Part shown: piece by piece, positions 8,108-16,643 of the stretch
Position numbering within the stretch: position 1 is the first letter of the stretch
Layout: each line of letters begins with the position of its first letter
From: JBBQNY01 sp038255255
GTDB lineage: Bacteria > Pseudomonadota > Gammaproteobacteria > Xanthomonadales > Ahniellaceae
Length of the DNA stretch: 64,000 nucleotides
Assembly: GCA_038255255.1 (NCBI GenBank)
Contig: JBBSLL010000006.1
Coordinates: forward strand, 50,450 to 114,449
Direction: 5' to 3'
Notes under the pieces: generated by a model
Databases searched by the model: none
The model's input: only the letters and a program-made list of their open reading frames with translations
What the model was told of the DNA's origin: nothing
Translations under genes and position numbers: made by a program

Positions 8108-9711
8108 GCGCATTGGAACGATCGAAACTGTGGCTGGCGCACAAGCTCGCCGGCAGCGCCCTGGGCGGCCGCGTGGTGGGCGCCGAGCGCACGCGCAACC
8201 CGATCGGCGCGTGGACGGGCGAGCTGGCCTTCAAGCCGCGCCGCGTGAACCCCTACCTCTACGAAGCGCTGCGCGAAGCGCTGCCGATCATCGACGGCGC
8301 CATCGAAAAGCTGGTGACGCTCGACGGCCTGGTCACCGTGGAGGGCGGCAGCGACAAGCTCACCCAGGAGATCGCCGACTGGATGGCCACGGTGCCCGTG
8401 AACGATCTGCAGGCGGGATTGCAAAGCGCCTACGCCGGCCAGGGCAACGAGCTCTACGAGCAGGGCTTCGGCATCATCGAGCGCACCGTGAAAGGGCGCG
8501 ACATCGTGAACCTGCGCGTGGCCGATTCGAAGGGCGTGCGCTTCCTGCGCGACCAGAGCGGCACGCTGCGCATCTACTACTCGCCACCGGGCGAGATGCC
8601 CGACGCGCGCCGCGACGGCACGGCGCAGCTCGAGCGCATCCTGCGCGGCTCGACGGCCTTCGCCATCGGCAACACCATCGAGGCGCTCGCCGCCGATGGT
8701 TACGTGGAATTGGACCCGGCCGCCCTGCTGTGCGCCGTGAACATGCCCGAGGCGGATAACCCCTACGGCACTAGCAAGCTGCGCAGCATCGAGGTGGTGA
8801 GCGAGATAATCCTGCGCATCGAGAATGCCACCGGCCGCGTGTGGGAGCGCTTCGGCGACCCGACGTTCAACATCCTCTATCAGACCAAAAACAAGGCCGT
8901 CGCAAACGATCCGGCCCAGCTCACGCTGCGCGCCACCGAAATCGCCTCGCGCCTCGCGACCGCGCTCAGCGCGAAGGCCAACGGCAACAGCGCCGATTTC
9001 GTCAACGCCATCGGCATCGACGACAAGCTCAGCGTGGAGATCCTCGGCGCCGTCAGCGCCGTGCTCGAGATCGAGGCGCCGACGCGCCACCTGCTCGAGC
9101 AGGTGGTGGCGAAATTCGGCATCCCGAGCTGGATGCTGGGCCAGCATTGGAGCACCGCCGAGCGCCTGGCCGAAACGCAGGGCGAGCTGGCGCTCATGGA
9201 ATCGCGCACGCGGTGGAGCACCCGCAAGCCCTCGCTCGATGCGCTCATCGAAACCATGCTGCGGCTGCGCGGGCGCACCTGGAAGCCGGGCGACTGGCAA
9301 CTGGTGCAGACGCTGCCGAACCTTGCCGACGAGCTGAAAAAGGCGCAGGCCGAATTCATGCGCGGGCAGACGCAGATGATGCTCGCCGGACAAACGCCAG
9401 GCGAGGCGCCGGCAAGCCCGGCCGAGCCCGGCAGCGATGCGCGCGGCGGCGGCGGCAAGGGCCTCACCGCGGCGCAGATCACCGCCGCGCTCGAGGAAGC
9501 CGACCACCTCGACGAAGTGCCGGCGCTGCTCTCAGGTTTCACGCGTGCACCGGCGCCCGTGCTGCTGCCCGCGCCGGTGGATTCGCCCGCGCTCTCCAAA
9601 GCGGCTGACGCCCTCGAGACCCTCGCCACGCAAAAAACTCACCGCGGCTTTCGCATCGTGCGCGATGCAGATGGCAGCACCACCGCCACACCAATCACCG
9701 AGGAAGCATAA
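8104..9711 (+). CDS. Portal protein
   Basis: It encodes 535 residues. The order (terminase, portal, head morphogenesis) and the length fit a portal. Portal-like features are the early YEALREALPIIDGAIEKLV, the helical stem region, and a segment with KFGIPSWMLGQ, similar to the K-F-G-x-P-x-x-L-G motif of many portals. The C-terminal 120 residues are Ala/Pro-rich and probably flexible. The dodecameric portal sits at one head vertex and connects head and tail. Confidence 0.8.
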   Translation: MSALERSKLWLAHKLAGSALGGRVVGAERTRNPIGAWTGELAFKPRRVNPYLYEALREALPIIDGAIEKLVTLDGLVTVEGGSDKLTQEIADWMATVPVNDLQAGLQSAYAGQGNELYEQGFGIIERTVKGRDIVNLRVADSKGVRFLRDQSGTLRIYYSPPGEMPDARRDGTAQLERILRGSTAFAIGNTIEALAADGYVELDPAALLCAVNMPEADNPYGTSKLRSIEVVSEIILRIENATGRVWERFGDPTFNILYQTKNKAVANDPAQLTLRATEIASRLATALSAKANGNSADFVNAIGIDDKLSVEILGAVSAVLEIEAPTRHLLEQVVAKFGIPSWMLGQHWSTAERLAETQGELALMESRTRWSTRKPSLDALIETMLRLRGRTWKPGDWQLVQTLPNLADELKKAQAEFMRGQTQMMLAGQTPGEAPASPAEPGSDARGGGGKGLTAAQITAALEEADHLDEVPALLSGFTRAPAPVLLPAPVDSPALSKAADALETLATQKTHRGFRIVRDADGSTTATPITEEA

Positions 9712-9713
9712 CC

Positions 9714-10118
9714 ATGGGCGTGCAATACAGCGTCGCAGTGCGCAACGCGCAGCTCGACGCATTCGAAACCACTGTGGGCGCAAGCCCGAAGCTGCAGATG
9801 CGCACCGGCGCACCCCCGGCCAACTGTGCCGCCGCCGCAACCGGCACGCTGCTGTGCGAGATTGCGCTGCCGTCTGACTGGATGGCCGCCGCGAGCGCAG
9901 GCAGCAAAGCCAAGCTCGGCACCTGGGCGGGCACGGGCGCCGCTGCTGGCACCGCCGCGCACTTTCGGCTGCTCGACAACGCCGGCACCACGTGCCACCA
10001 GCAGGGCACCATCACCGAAACGGGGCTCGGCGGCGACATGACGGTCGACAACGACAACATCGAGGTGGCGCAGGCGGTGAGTGTTTCATCTTTCACCGTA
10101 TCGCGCGGCAACGGGTAA
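9714..10118 (+). CDS. Hypothetical head-region structural protein
   Basis: This 134-residue Ala/Gly/Thr-rich protein is probably beta-rich and contains WMAAASAGSKAKLGTW. Proteins of this type often sit beside portal genes in siphophages and are annotated only as virion proteins. Its stop overlaps the next start (TAATG at 10116-10120). Confidence 0.6.
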   Translation: MGVQYSVAVRNAQLDAFETTVGASPKLQMRTGAPPANCAAAATGTLLCEIALPSDWMAAASAGSKAKLGTWAGTGAAAGTAAHFRLLDNAGTTCHQQGTITETGLGGDMTVDNDNIEVAQAVSVSSFTVSRGNG

Positions 10119-10780
10119 TGGCCCTCGCCAATTCCAGCATTGCGATCACTCCGGGTGCTGGCGAGATAACCGCCACCGAGACGGTCAGCTCCAAGAAGCA
10201 CCAGATAATCATTCAAGCCGACGCTTCCGGGCATCTGCACGGCACGCTCCCGTCCTACATATACGCGACGCCCGCAGCGGCGGTTGGCGCAGACAAGCTC
10301 TACTGCGACCTGTTCAACGCTGCGGGCAGCGGCAAGATCATCGACATTCGCGGAATCTGGCTGATTCCAAAGACCGACGTTGCGGTCACTGGCGCGGTGG
10401 CGATTCGCGTTGACCTGTACCGCACCAGCGCAGTCGGTACGGGCGGCACGGCTGCGTCCTACAAGTCAGCCACGCGCGATGTTGGGGGCGGCAACATTTG
10501 CCCGATGGACACAAACAACGCTGCACTGCCCGCGCAGATCACCGCGCGCTGGTTGCCGACTGGCGGCGCGACGATTTCAGAGTGGTGCATTCCCAACTAT
10601 TCGCCCGGCGAGGAAGCGGCCACGTCGATGGCGTATATCACGCAATTTCAAAACATCCTGCCGCAACTGACGGTGGGCCAGAAGTTCGCGCTGCGCGAGG
10701 GCCAGGGGCTGCTGCTCAAGCAGGGCTCTGTGTTGTCGGCGGGCAGCATGGGTTTCCTGATTGCGTTCACGGTGGAATAG
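10118..10780 (+). CDS. Hypothetical virion protein
   Basis: This 220-residue protein is rich in beta-prone Ile/Thr/Gly segments with no signal peptide. With the preceding gene it probably encodes a minor head or decoration component. The ATG at 10118 was chosen for its 1-bp overlap. No family is recognised. Confidence 0.6.
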   Translation: MALANSSIAITPGAGEITATETVSSKKHQIIIQADASGHLHGTLPSYIYATPAAAVGADKLYCDLFNAAGSGKIIDIRGIWLIPKTDVAVTGAVAIRVDLYRTSAVGTGGTAASYKSATRDVGGGNICPMDTNNAALPAQITARWLPTGGATISEWCIPNYSPGEEAATSMAYITQFQNILPQLTVGQKFALREGQGLLLKQGSVLSAGSMGFLIAFTVE

Positions 10781-10783
10781 GCC

Positions 10784-11773
10784 GTGAGCCTGCTGCTGCT
10801 GTTTCGCGAGGCTGCTGCTGCCGAAACCATCGGCACGCTGGGCGTGACCGATGCCGCCGACACCACGGCGGCCGCCGCAGCGCTCGCGATTGCGGCCGCT
10901 GGCAGCACGACCGACGCGGCAGACACCACCGCAGGCGCCGGCGTGGTGGCCGTGGCGGCGAGCCTCGATGCGACCGATGCAGCTGACACGCTCACCGCCG
11001 CGGTCGCGCTCGCGATTGCGGCCGCCGGCAGCACGACCGATGCGGCCGACACCACCACCGCCACCGCCGCGGCCGCTATCGCAGGGAGCCTGGCGCACGC
11101 CGACGCCGACGATGCGCTGGCCGGCGCCGGCGCGCTCGAGGTGGTCGCGAGTGCCACGCCAGGCGATGCCGACGACACCACCACCGCGAGCGGGGCCGTG
11201 GCCGTGGCGGCGGGCGCCGCGCTCACCGACGCCGCCGATTCACTCGCCGGCACCGGGCAGGGCGAGATCGCCGCGGCGCTCACCGCCACCGATACCGCCG
11301 ACACGCTCGGCGCCACCGGCAACGTGGGCGGCCTCCCCGAGCGCATCGTCACGCTCGCCGTGCTCGATGCGCCCGACACGCTCGATGCCTCGGGCACGGT
11401 GGAGCAGCCCGCCAGCGTGCCGGCCCCCGGCTCGATGGGGGGTGGCTATGGCCTGCGCACCATTGGCCTGCGTGCGACGCCGCCGCGCCCTGGGCGCGTT
11501 GCGAGCGCGCACCTCTTCGACGAGTCCGACACCCTGCACGCGGTGGCAACCGTCGAGCCGCTGCCCGTGCCAGCGGTCGCGTCGATCACCGCGCAAAGCC
11601 CCGCGCTAGACGCCGACGACACGCTCGCGAGCGCGTTGCTGGTGCGCGCCGCCGCTGCACGCGCGGAGGCGGACATCACCGATGCAGACGACACGACCAC
11701 CGCAGCCGCCACCATCGCGTGGCCGCCGATCACCGACGAAGAGATTCTCATTTTCCTCAGAATGGCCGCATAG
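10784..11773 (+). CDS. Repetitive Ala/Asp/Thr protein with 21-residue repeats
   Basis: This 329-residue protein starts at a GTG just after the previous gene. From about residue 20 to 180 it consists of about seven tandem 21-residue units beginning TDAADT and continuing with an Ala/Val-rich stretch. Degenerate copies (DAPDTL, DESDTL, DADDTL, DADDTT) recur later. The regular spacing of acidic-Thr turns suggests a stacked beta or solenoid rod. A head fibre or spacer is plausible from its position among head genes, but no function is known. Confidence 0.65.
   Translation: MSLLLLFREAAAAETIGTLGVTDAADTTAAAAALAIAAAGSTTDAADTTAGAGVVAVAASLDATDAADTLTAAVALAIAAAGSTTDAADTTTATAAAAIAGSLAHADADDALAGAGALEVVASATPGDADDTTTASGAVAVAAGAALTDAADSLAGTGQGEIAAALTATDTADTLGATGNVGGLPERIVTLAVLDAPDTLDASGTVEQPASVPAPGSMGGGYGLRTIGLRATPPRPGRVASAHLFDESDTLHAVATVEPLPVPAVASITAQSPALDADDTLASALLVRAAAARAEADITDADDTTTAAATIAWPPITDEEILIFLRMAA
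10845..11300 (+). repeat. 63-bp tandem repeat array inside the repetitive virion gene
   Basis: The DNA-level unit encodes TDAADT plus 15 Ala/Val-rich residues. The blocks beginning near 10846, 10909, 10972 and 11035 are closest, and a stretch of GCGATTGCGGCCGC-type sequence recurs with few changes. Later units diverge. The array could expand or contract by recombination. Confidence 0.6.
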
Positions 11774-11783
11774 GGGCACACAC

Positions 11784-12044
11784 ATGAGCGAGCACGAATT
11801 CAGCGCGGTGGTATCGGTGCCGCGCGTCGCGGTAAGCGGTGCGACGGCAGCAAAGCCGCACCTGCACGAGCACGGCCGCGAGTTTCACCGCGCGGTATTC
11901 CTGGCGGCGTTGCCTTCGGCGCTCACGCGCCCACGCGGCAATGCGTTCAGCACCGCCGAACAGATGCAGGCCGCGGCCATCGACGAGGCCATGGCCTTCG
12001 CCGACGCAGCGGTGAAGGCCTGCCAGGCGCGCGGCACGCTGTGA
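11784..12044 (+). CDS. Hypothetical small head-region protein
   Basis: It encodes 86 residues, with a usable ribosome-binding AGGGG upstream of the ATG. The C-terminal half is helical (AEQMQAAAIDEAMAFADAAV). It overlaps the following GTG by 4 bp. No motif is recognised. Confidence 0.6.
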   Translation: MSEHEFSAVVSVPRVAVSGATAAKPHLHEHGREFHRAVFLAALPSALTRPRGNAFSTAEQMQAAAIDEAMAFADAAVKACQARGTL

Positions 12045-12883
12045 GCACGCCGGCGCAGGCCCTCGTGCAGCAGGTGGCGCGGCTCACCGCGAAGGGCGCG
12101 CCGTTTCCGATGGTGCGCGATGCGCTGGTGGCTGCGATCAAGGCCGCCGGCAGCGGCGAGGGCTGGGCCGAAGATGACGCCGCGCTGCCGCGCATCGAGG
12201 CGCGCGCGATCCGCGAGCTGCTGCGCGAGTGGCGCGTGCTGCGCGGGCTGGTGTTCGATGTGCTGGGGCTCGACAAAACCGTCAAGGCCGCAGTGGGCGC
12301 GCCCTTCAAGTTCGACCCCGCGCTGCTCGCCGAGCTGCTGCTGCTCGGCGAGCGCTACGCACGCGGCGCAGGTGCCAGCGACGGGCCGCTGGTGCGTGCC
12401 GCCTGGGCCGCATTCCTGCGCGGCATTGCGAACGCGGCGAGCGATCGCGACGTCGAGCAGCTCATCGAGCAGGCCCTCGCGCTGCAGCGCCAGGCCATCG
12501 AAGCGCGCGGCCTCGAGCTGGTGCGCAGCGCGGTGGGCCGCGCCTTTCGCACGCGCATCGTGAGCGAGCTGCTCAGCGGCCAATACGACGGCATGAACCC
12601 GCTGCTGGTAGCTCGCCGCCTGCGCGCGCGCTTCGATGCCGGCGACTACGACTGGGAGCGCCTGGCGCGCAGTGAAACCGCGATGGCGCAGAGCGACGGC
12701 AAGCTCGAGCAGTACCGCGCCGCGGGCGTCACCGTGGTCGACTACGTGACGGCCAACGATTCGAAAGTGAGCAAGATATGCCGCCGCCTCGAGGCCGAGG
12801 GGCCCTACGCGATCGATCGGGTCCCTGTTCCGGTGCGCGACTCACACCCCAACTGCCGGTGCACGATCCTGGCGCGCGAATAG
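12041..12883 (+). CDS. SPP1 gp7/Mu gpF-like head morphogenesis protein
   Basis: This 280-residue protein carries the C-terminal signature of the family. That consists of the helix LARSETAMAQSDGK, then a strand VDYVTANDSKVSKICR with a paired Cys, and finally SHPNCRCTI. In SPP1 and Mu these proteins bind the portal and are packaged into the head. The GTG at 12041 overlaps the previous stop. It is the last gene before a non-coding stretch holding a hairpin and the 43-bp phage repeat, so it probably ends a transcriptional or translational block. Confidence 0.8.
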   Translation: MSTPAQALVQQVARLTAKGAPFPMVRDALVAAIKAAGSGEGWAEDDAALPRIEARAIRELLREWRVLRGLVFDVLGLDKTVKAAVGAPFKFDPALLAELLLLGERYARGAGASDGPLVRAAWAAFLRGIANAASDRDVEQLIEQALALQRQAIEARGLELVRSAVGRAFRTRIVSELLSGQYDGMNPLLVARRLRARFDAGDYDWERLARSETAMAQSDGKLEQYRAAGVTVVDYVTANDSKVSKICRRLEAEGPYAIDRVPVPVRDSHPNCRCTILARE

Positions 12884-12905
12884 ACCCCCAGCGAGTGCAT
12901 CGCTG

Positions 12906-12934
12906 CCCACCGCCCACGCATGGGGGGCGGTGGG
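12906..12934 (+). terminator. Strong GC hairpin, possible terminator
   Basis: CCCACCGCCC (12906-12915) pairs perfectly with GGGCGGTGGG (12925-12934) around a 9-nt loop, just after the head morphogenesis gene. No T-run follows, so it may be an mRNA-stability hairpin rather than an intrinsic terminator. Confidence 0.4.
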
Positions 12935-12981
12935 GAGATTGAGCCCAGGGCCGGCTGGGTATGCACACCGGCCGCCTTTGG

Positions 12982-13024
12982 ATAATAGACAGATGCACCG
13001 CGCGCTGCAGTTCCATCGCGGTGC
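12982..13024 (+). repeat. 43-bp phage direct repeat, copy 1
   Basis: It is identical over 43 bp to 28721-28763. It starts with AT-rich ATAATAGACAG and ends in an inverted repeat, GCACCGCG...CGCGGTGC (8-bp arms, 14-nt loop). An ATG inside (12993) opens a 19-codon leader ORF ending at 13052. Both copies lie in non-coding gaps directly before a new run of virion or lysis genes, so the element may be a phage promoter, antitermination site or mRNA element. Confidence 0.75.
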
Positions 13025-13093
13025 AGGGCTGCTCTACAACGCACCCACCTGAACGCCTGCCGACCCGTCGGCCCGCAAGTGGAGCGCGAACCA

Positions 13094-13456
13094 ATGAGCC
13101 GCAAGAAATCCGACGTTGACCTGCTCGCCACGCGCGCGCTGCCCATCGCGCAGATCGATCTCGAGCAGCTCGACGATGCACAACTCGCCGAGATCAAGGC
13201 GCAGGAAGAGGCCGACGATTCACCGCGCGCGGGCTTGCTGCGCAACATCGAGCGCGAGCTCGAAAGCCGCGCCGAAGCCGCGGGCACCACCGACGCGAAG
13301 AGCGAGCCGGCGCGCACCATGGCCGACGACGAAGCCGCCGAAGATCCGCTCGCCTACCAGGCGCCCGACTACGCCGGCCAACTCACCATTCCGCAGGCCG
13401 AGTGGCGCCGCGCCAACCTCAAGCCGGTGGGCAACGGCAAGATGGTGAGCAAGTAA
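13094..13456 (+). CDS. Hypothetical head-region protein
   Basis: This 120-residue acidic, helical protein is first in the unit that follows the 43-bp repeat. The ATG at 13094 was chosen over an in-frame GTG at 13079. No family is recognised. It lies immediately before the prohead protease gene. Confidence 0.6.
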   Translation: MSRKKSDVDLLATRALPIAQIDLEQLDDAQLAEIKAQEEADDSPRAGLLRNIERELESRAEAAGTTDAKSEPARTMADDEAAEDPLAYQAPDYAGQLTIPQAEWRRANLKPVGNGKMVSK

Positions 13457-13460
13457 CACC

Positions 13461-14561
13461 ATGGCAGACGGCAGCCAGCCGCAAGGCATGCAGAGCAAAT
13501 CGATCCACGCCCGCGTGAAAAACGCGGGCGCGCCGAGCGAGGCGCAGCTGGCTGCCATCAACGCGTACACGCTCGCCGCGCTCACCGCTGCCGACGTGTA
13601 CGTGCGCACCTTCGCGGTGGCGCACAACGCCATCGACCGCGACAACGAATGTTTCAGCAGCGCCGTGCTCGCCGACTTCGCGCGCACGCTGCCGGGCAAG
13701 GGCGCCTACATCACGCACCCCGGCGGCTGGAATGGCGACGGCATGCCCGCCGAGGGCCGCTGGTTCGAGGCCACCGTCGAGACCATGAGCCTGGACGAAG
13801 CGCGCACGCTGCTGCGCGAGCCTGGCCTGCTTTTCCCGCCCACCGCGACGCAGGCCGAGATACTCATGGCCAGCAGCTATTTCGTGCGCGAGGCCGGGCT
13901 CGATTTCGTGTTCCGCAAGATCGACGCCGGCATCGTCGGCGATGTTTCCATCGGCTTCACCGGCCGCGGCGGCACCAAGCCGCTCGAGGATGCCGCTGGC
14001 CGCGAGCTCGAGGCGCGCGAGTGGCAAACGCCGCAGGAAGCGCTCGAGGCCTCGCTCGTGTGGATCGGCGCGCAGCAAGGCGCGCGCGCCATCAAGCAAC
14101 ACAACCCCAACGCAAACCCGGAGCCCGCAATGCCAACCGAAAAGACACCCCAGGAAAAGACCCTCGACGACCTGCGCGAAAAAGCCGCGGCCGCCGAAGG
14201 CAAGGCGGGCAAGTTCGACGCGGTGGCCACGGCCATCGGCGCCACGCTCGCCGACGACCCGGCCAAGGCCAAGCTGCTCATCGACGCCGGCGACGCATAC
14301 CGCAAAAGCCTCATCAGCCAGATCGTGGTCGCCGATCGCGAGGCCAAGCGCCTGGGCGACGACGAGGCCACGGTGGCCGCCGCCACCAAGGATTACGACC
14401 TCATGAGCACCGCCGGCCTCGAGCGCATGGCCAAGGCAGCCGAGGCAACCGTGCCCAAGGGCGGCCAGCTGGGCGCAAGCGACCCGAGCGCGCCCAAGCC
14501 CAGCGCCGGCGACGCGAACAAGGCCCCAGGCGGTTTCGTCGGCGCCCAGGCGAAAGCCTGA
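13461..14561 (+). CDS. Prohead protease fused to scaffold domain
   Basis: It encodes 366 residues. The N-terminal part (about 45-190) has the order of prohead maturation proteases: a strand with VRTFAVAHNAIDRDNECF, then TLPGKGAYITHPGGWNG with a candidate His, and finally GIVGDVSIGFTGRG with a candidate Ser near 165. The C-terminal 140 residues are charged and helical, typical of an internal scaffold. A good internal start at 14130 would make the scaffold separately. It probably assembles the procapsid with the major capsid protein encoded downstream and then cleaves scaffold. Confidence 0.75.
   Translation: MADGSQPQGMQSKSIHARVKNAGAPSEAQLAAINAYTLAALTAADVYVRTFAVAHNAIDRDNECFSSAVLADFARTLPGKGAYITHPGGWNGDGMPAEGRWFEATVETMSLDEARTLLREPGLLFPPTATQAEILMASSYFVREAGLDFVFRKIDAGIVGDVSIGFTGRGGTKPLEDAAGRELEAREWQTPQEALEASLVWIGAQQGARAIKQHNPNANPEPAMPTEKTPQEKTLDDLREKAAAAEGKAGKFDAVATAIGATLADDPAKAKLLIDAGDAYRKSLISQIVVADREAKRLGDDEATVAAATKDYDLMSTAGLERMAKAAEATVPKGGQLGASDPSAPKPSAGDANKAPGGFVGAQAKA
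14130..14561 (+). CDS. Nested in-frame scaffold protein
   Basis: An ATG at 14130, six bases after a GGAG box (14120-14123), lies in frame within the protease gene. It sits exactly where the helical scaffold region begins (MPTEKTPQEK). Initiation there gives a 143-residue Ala/Lys/Glu-rich protein. This mirrors lambda C/Nu3, where the scaffold is the C-terminal part of the protease made from an internal start. The ribosome-binding site is seen in the sequence; the function is inferred. Confidence 0.6.
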   Translation: MPTEKTPQEKTLDDLREKAAAAEGKAGKFDAVATAIGATLADDPAKAKLLIDAGDAYRKSLISQIVVADREAKRLGDDEATVAAATKDYDLMSTAGLERMAKAAEATVPKGGQLGASDPSAPKPSAGDANKAPGGFVGAQAKA

Positions 14562-14607
14562 GCGCAGCACGCCACCCATCACACCGATCTGAACCGAGGA
14601 AGCTCGC

Positions 14608-14958
14608 ATGAAAACTGAATTCCGCAACGGTAGCCATGCCATTCGCGAGCTGCCCTCGCAGGTGCTGGCGGTGGCAACCGTCAGCAAGGTGCCGCAGCTC
14701 ATCAATGGCCATGTGTACGTACCCATGAGCACGACCACCGCCGGCGAACCCGTCGCGCTCGCGTATGAGGGCGAGGCCGATTTCGACAAGGTGGCCGCGC
14801 AGGCCTGGGCGATCGGCGTGCCGCTCTACTGGGACGACACCGCCAAAAACGTCACCAGCACCGCGGGCGGCAACACGCTCATCGGCAACGCCGGCCAGGC
14901 GCAGCTCGCCGCCGACGTGCGCGGCTACGTCATTTTCAACAGTTTCAAGCTGCTCTAA
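14608..14958 (+). CDS. DUF2190-like capsid decoration protein
   Basis: This 116-residue protein fits the small beta-rich DUF2190 decoration family. It has a Gly/Val-rich first half, then PLYWDDTAKNVTSTAGGNTLIGNAG split over residues 71-96, and a terminal strand. A GAGGAAG box precedes the ATG. Its position between scaffold and major capsid is typical. It probably stabilises the expanded head. Confidence 0.75.
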   Translation: MKTEFRNGSHAIRELPSQVLAVATVSKVPQLINGHVYVPMSTTTAGEPVALAYEGEADFDKVAAQAWAIGVPLYWDDTAKNVTSTAGGNTLIGNAGQAQLAADVRGYVIFNSFKLL

Positions 14959-15016
14959 GGGCTCGCGCCCTTAGCGCTGCACGGCACAAAACCCCAACGG
15001 CTACACGGAGCGACGC

Positions 15017-16117
15017 ATGTTTCCCACCGGCATCAATTTCAACGCCATCCGCCGCGCGGGCGACATCGCAGCGCAGAAATCCGCGCTGGTGCTCGCGATC
15101 GGCGCCGAGTGCGCCGCGCAAGCGGTGGCGCTCGATCTGCTCGGCCCGCAGGCCGGGCGCGCTTTTGCACCGGAAAAACACCTGCTCGGCATGCAGCCGC
15201 TGCTGATTCCGAGCGACGAGCGCATCAAGGCCTATCTGCAGGGCGAGCGCCCGGGCGAGCTGCTCGGCCAGAAATGGATGGTGCCGAGCGACAGCCTGGG
15301 GCTCAATGCCGCGGCCACGCTCGTGCAGGGCATCTATCGCGACGGGCTGCCCGCGGCCGACCTCGGCTACACGCGCCTGTTCCGCTACATCGACATGCGC
15401 AACAGCCCCAACGACCGCTTCAAGCTGGTGACTGGCAGCATGGCCTACACCTGGGACCAGGTGGCCGAGGGCGGCGAGATCAAGCTGCACCGCCTCGACA
15501 CCGAGACCGAAGCCAGCGTTAAGTACATCGAGTACGGCGACGGGTTCAGCGTGCTCGACAACTGGGTGCGGTTCAACCAGTGGTACATCGCCGAGGAACG
15601 CATCGGCGAGTTTTTCGCCAGCTGGTACCACAAGAAAGCCGCGCGGCACTACGGCCTCATCACCGCGCTCGGCGCGGGCATCAACCAGGCCTTCGGCGTC
15701 GATAACGCTTCGACGTTCAACGCGGCGGCCTCGGCGCTCATCACCGGGCTCGACACGGCCGGGTTCAAGATGCCGGAAAACCCGCAGCTCAAGATCCTGG
15801 TGCACCCCACCAAGGTGGGCCTGGTGCTGGCGATGCTGCAGGCGACGCAGGGCAGCGTGATGGTGGCCTATGGCACGCAGAAACAGCCGATCGCGTTCAA
15901 CGTCGACGAGGTGATCTCGAGCACGCACGTCGACACGGCCACCAACGGCTACTACCTCATTTTCCCCGACCACAAGCTGGTGCGCGCCGACTGGCGCGAT
16001 TTCAGCACCGAGCTCGAGCGCGACGCCGCCAAGCGCGGCAACGACGTGTACGGCTCGGGCCAGTACAACGCGGCGGTGGGTCTCTCCGCCCAGGTGAAGC
16101 GGGTGCTGTTCGCGTAA
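15017..16117 (+). CDS. Major capsid protein, Mu gpT-like
   Basis: This 366-residue protein sits directly after protease/scaffold and decoration genes and before a strong terminator, the classic place for the major head subunit. Segments such as WYHKKAARHYGLITALG, HPTKVGLVLAMLQATQG and the C-terminal DHKLVRADWRDF fit HK97-fold Mu-like head subunits. No large N-terminal scaffold arm is present, consistent with a separate scaffold. High expression is expected. Confidence 0.8.
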   Translation: MFPTGINFNAIRRAGDIAAQKSALVLAIGAECAAQAVALDLLGPQAGRAFAPEKHLLGMQPLLIPSDERIKAYLQGERPGELLGQKWMVPSDSLGLNAAATLVQGIYRDGLPAADLGYTRLFRYIDMRNSPNDRFKLVTGSMAYTWDQVAEGGEIKLHRLDTETEASVKYIEYGDGFSVLDNWVRFNQWYIAEERIGEFFASWYHKKAARHYGLITALGAGINQAFGVDNASTFNAAASALITGLDTAGFKMPENPQLKILVHPTKVGLVLAMLQATQGSVMVAYGTQKQPIAFNVDEVISSTHVDTATNGYYLIFPDHKLVRADWRDFSTELERDAAKRGNDVYGSGQYNAAVGLSAQVKRVLFA

Positions 16118-16140
16118 CGGGTGCGGGTGCTGCAGGGCTT

Positions 16141-16175
16141 GGCCGGGCCCACTCGTGGAGCCCGGCCTATTTTTT
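16141..16175 (+). terminator. Intrinsic terminator after the major capsid gene
   Basis: GGCCGGGC (16141-16148) pairs with GCCCGGCC (16160-16167), extended by CCAC/GTGG in the loop, and is followed by TATTTTTT (16168-16175). This is a textbook rho-independent terminator. It probably lets capsid message exceed connector and tail message, with read-through or antitermination feeding the downstream genes. Confidence 0.85.
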
Positions 16176-16190
16176 CAGGGGTGGTGAGCG

Positions 16191-16643
16191 ATGCCGAAGG
16201 TAACCGCTGCTGACATCATCGCCCGCGGATTCCGCGGCGAGCAGTTCGGCCTTACGCCGGGCGATGCAGTGGCGTTCGCCGCGTACCTCGACCCGCTGCT
16301 CGAGGATGCCGGCACGTGGGCCTCGCACCAGTACGGCGCCGCCTACGCCAGCGCGCTCCACCTCGATGCGCTGCGCCTGAAAAACGCCGAAGCCGAGTGG
16401 GTGACCGCCGAGCTGTGGCGCCGCCGCATCGCATTCGTCGACGGCAACGCCGCGTTTGCGCTCGAGAACGACGAGCGCGCCACGGTGTACGCAAAGCTCG
16501 CCAGCGAAGCCGCCGCCAGTGCCGAGACCTGGCTGCTGCTCGCCTCCACCGCCACCGGCACGCTCGGCTCGAGTATCGGCGGCGTGGTGGTGGAATCGGG
16601 CCGGCATGTGAGCACCACCTCGCGCACCCAGGTGCTCGCATGA
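16191..16643 (+). CDS. Head-tail connector candidate
   Basis: It encodes 150 residues and is the first gene after the capsid terminator, with GGGGTGGTGAGCG just before the ATG. The protein is helical in its first two thirds. Size and order fit an adaptor that docks on the portal, but no motif is decisive. It overlaps the next gene by 4 bp. Confidence 0.55.
   Translation: MPKVTAADIIARGFRGEQFGLTPGDAVAFAAYLDPLLEDAGTWASHQYGAAYASALHLDALRLKNAEAEWVTAELWRRRIAFVDGNAAFALENDERATVYAKLASEAAASAETWLLLASTATGTLGSSIGGVVVESGRHVSTTSRTQVLA

Noticed and set aside
10845..11300. Possible CRISPR-like repeat spacing
   Set aside because: The 63-bp repeats are contiguous, keep the reading frame and encode a protein repeat; there are no unique spacers.
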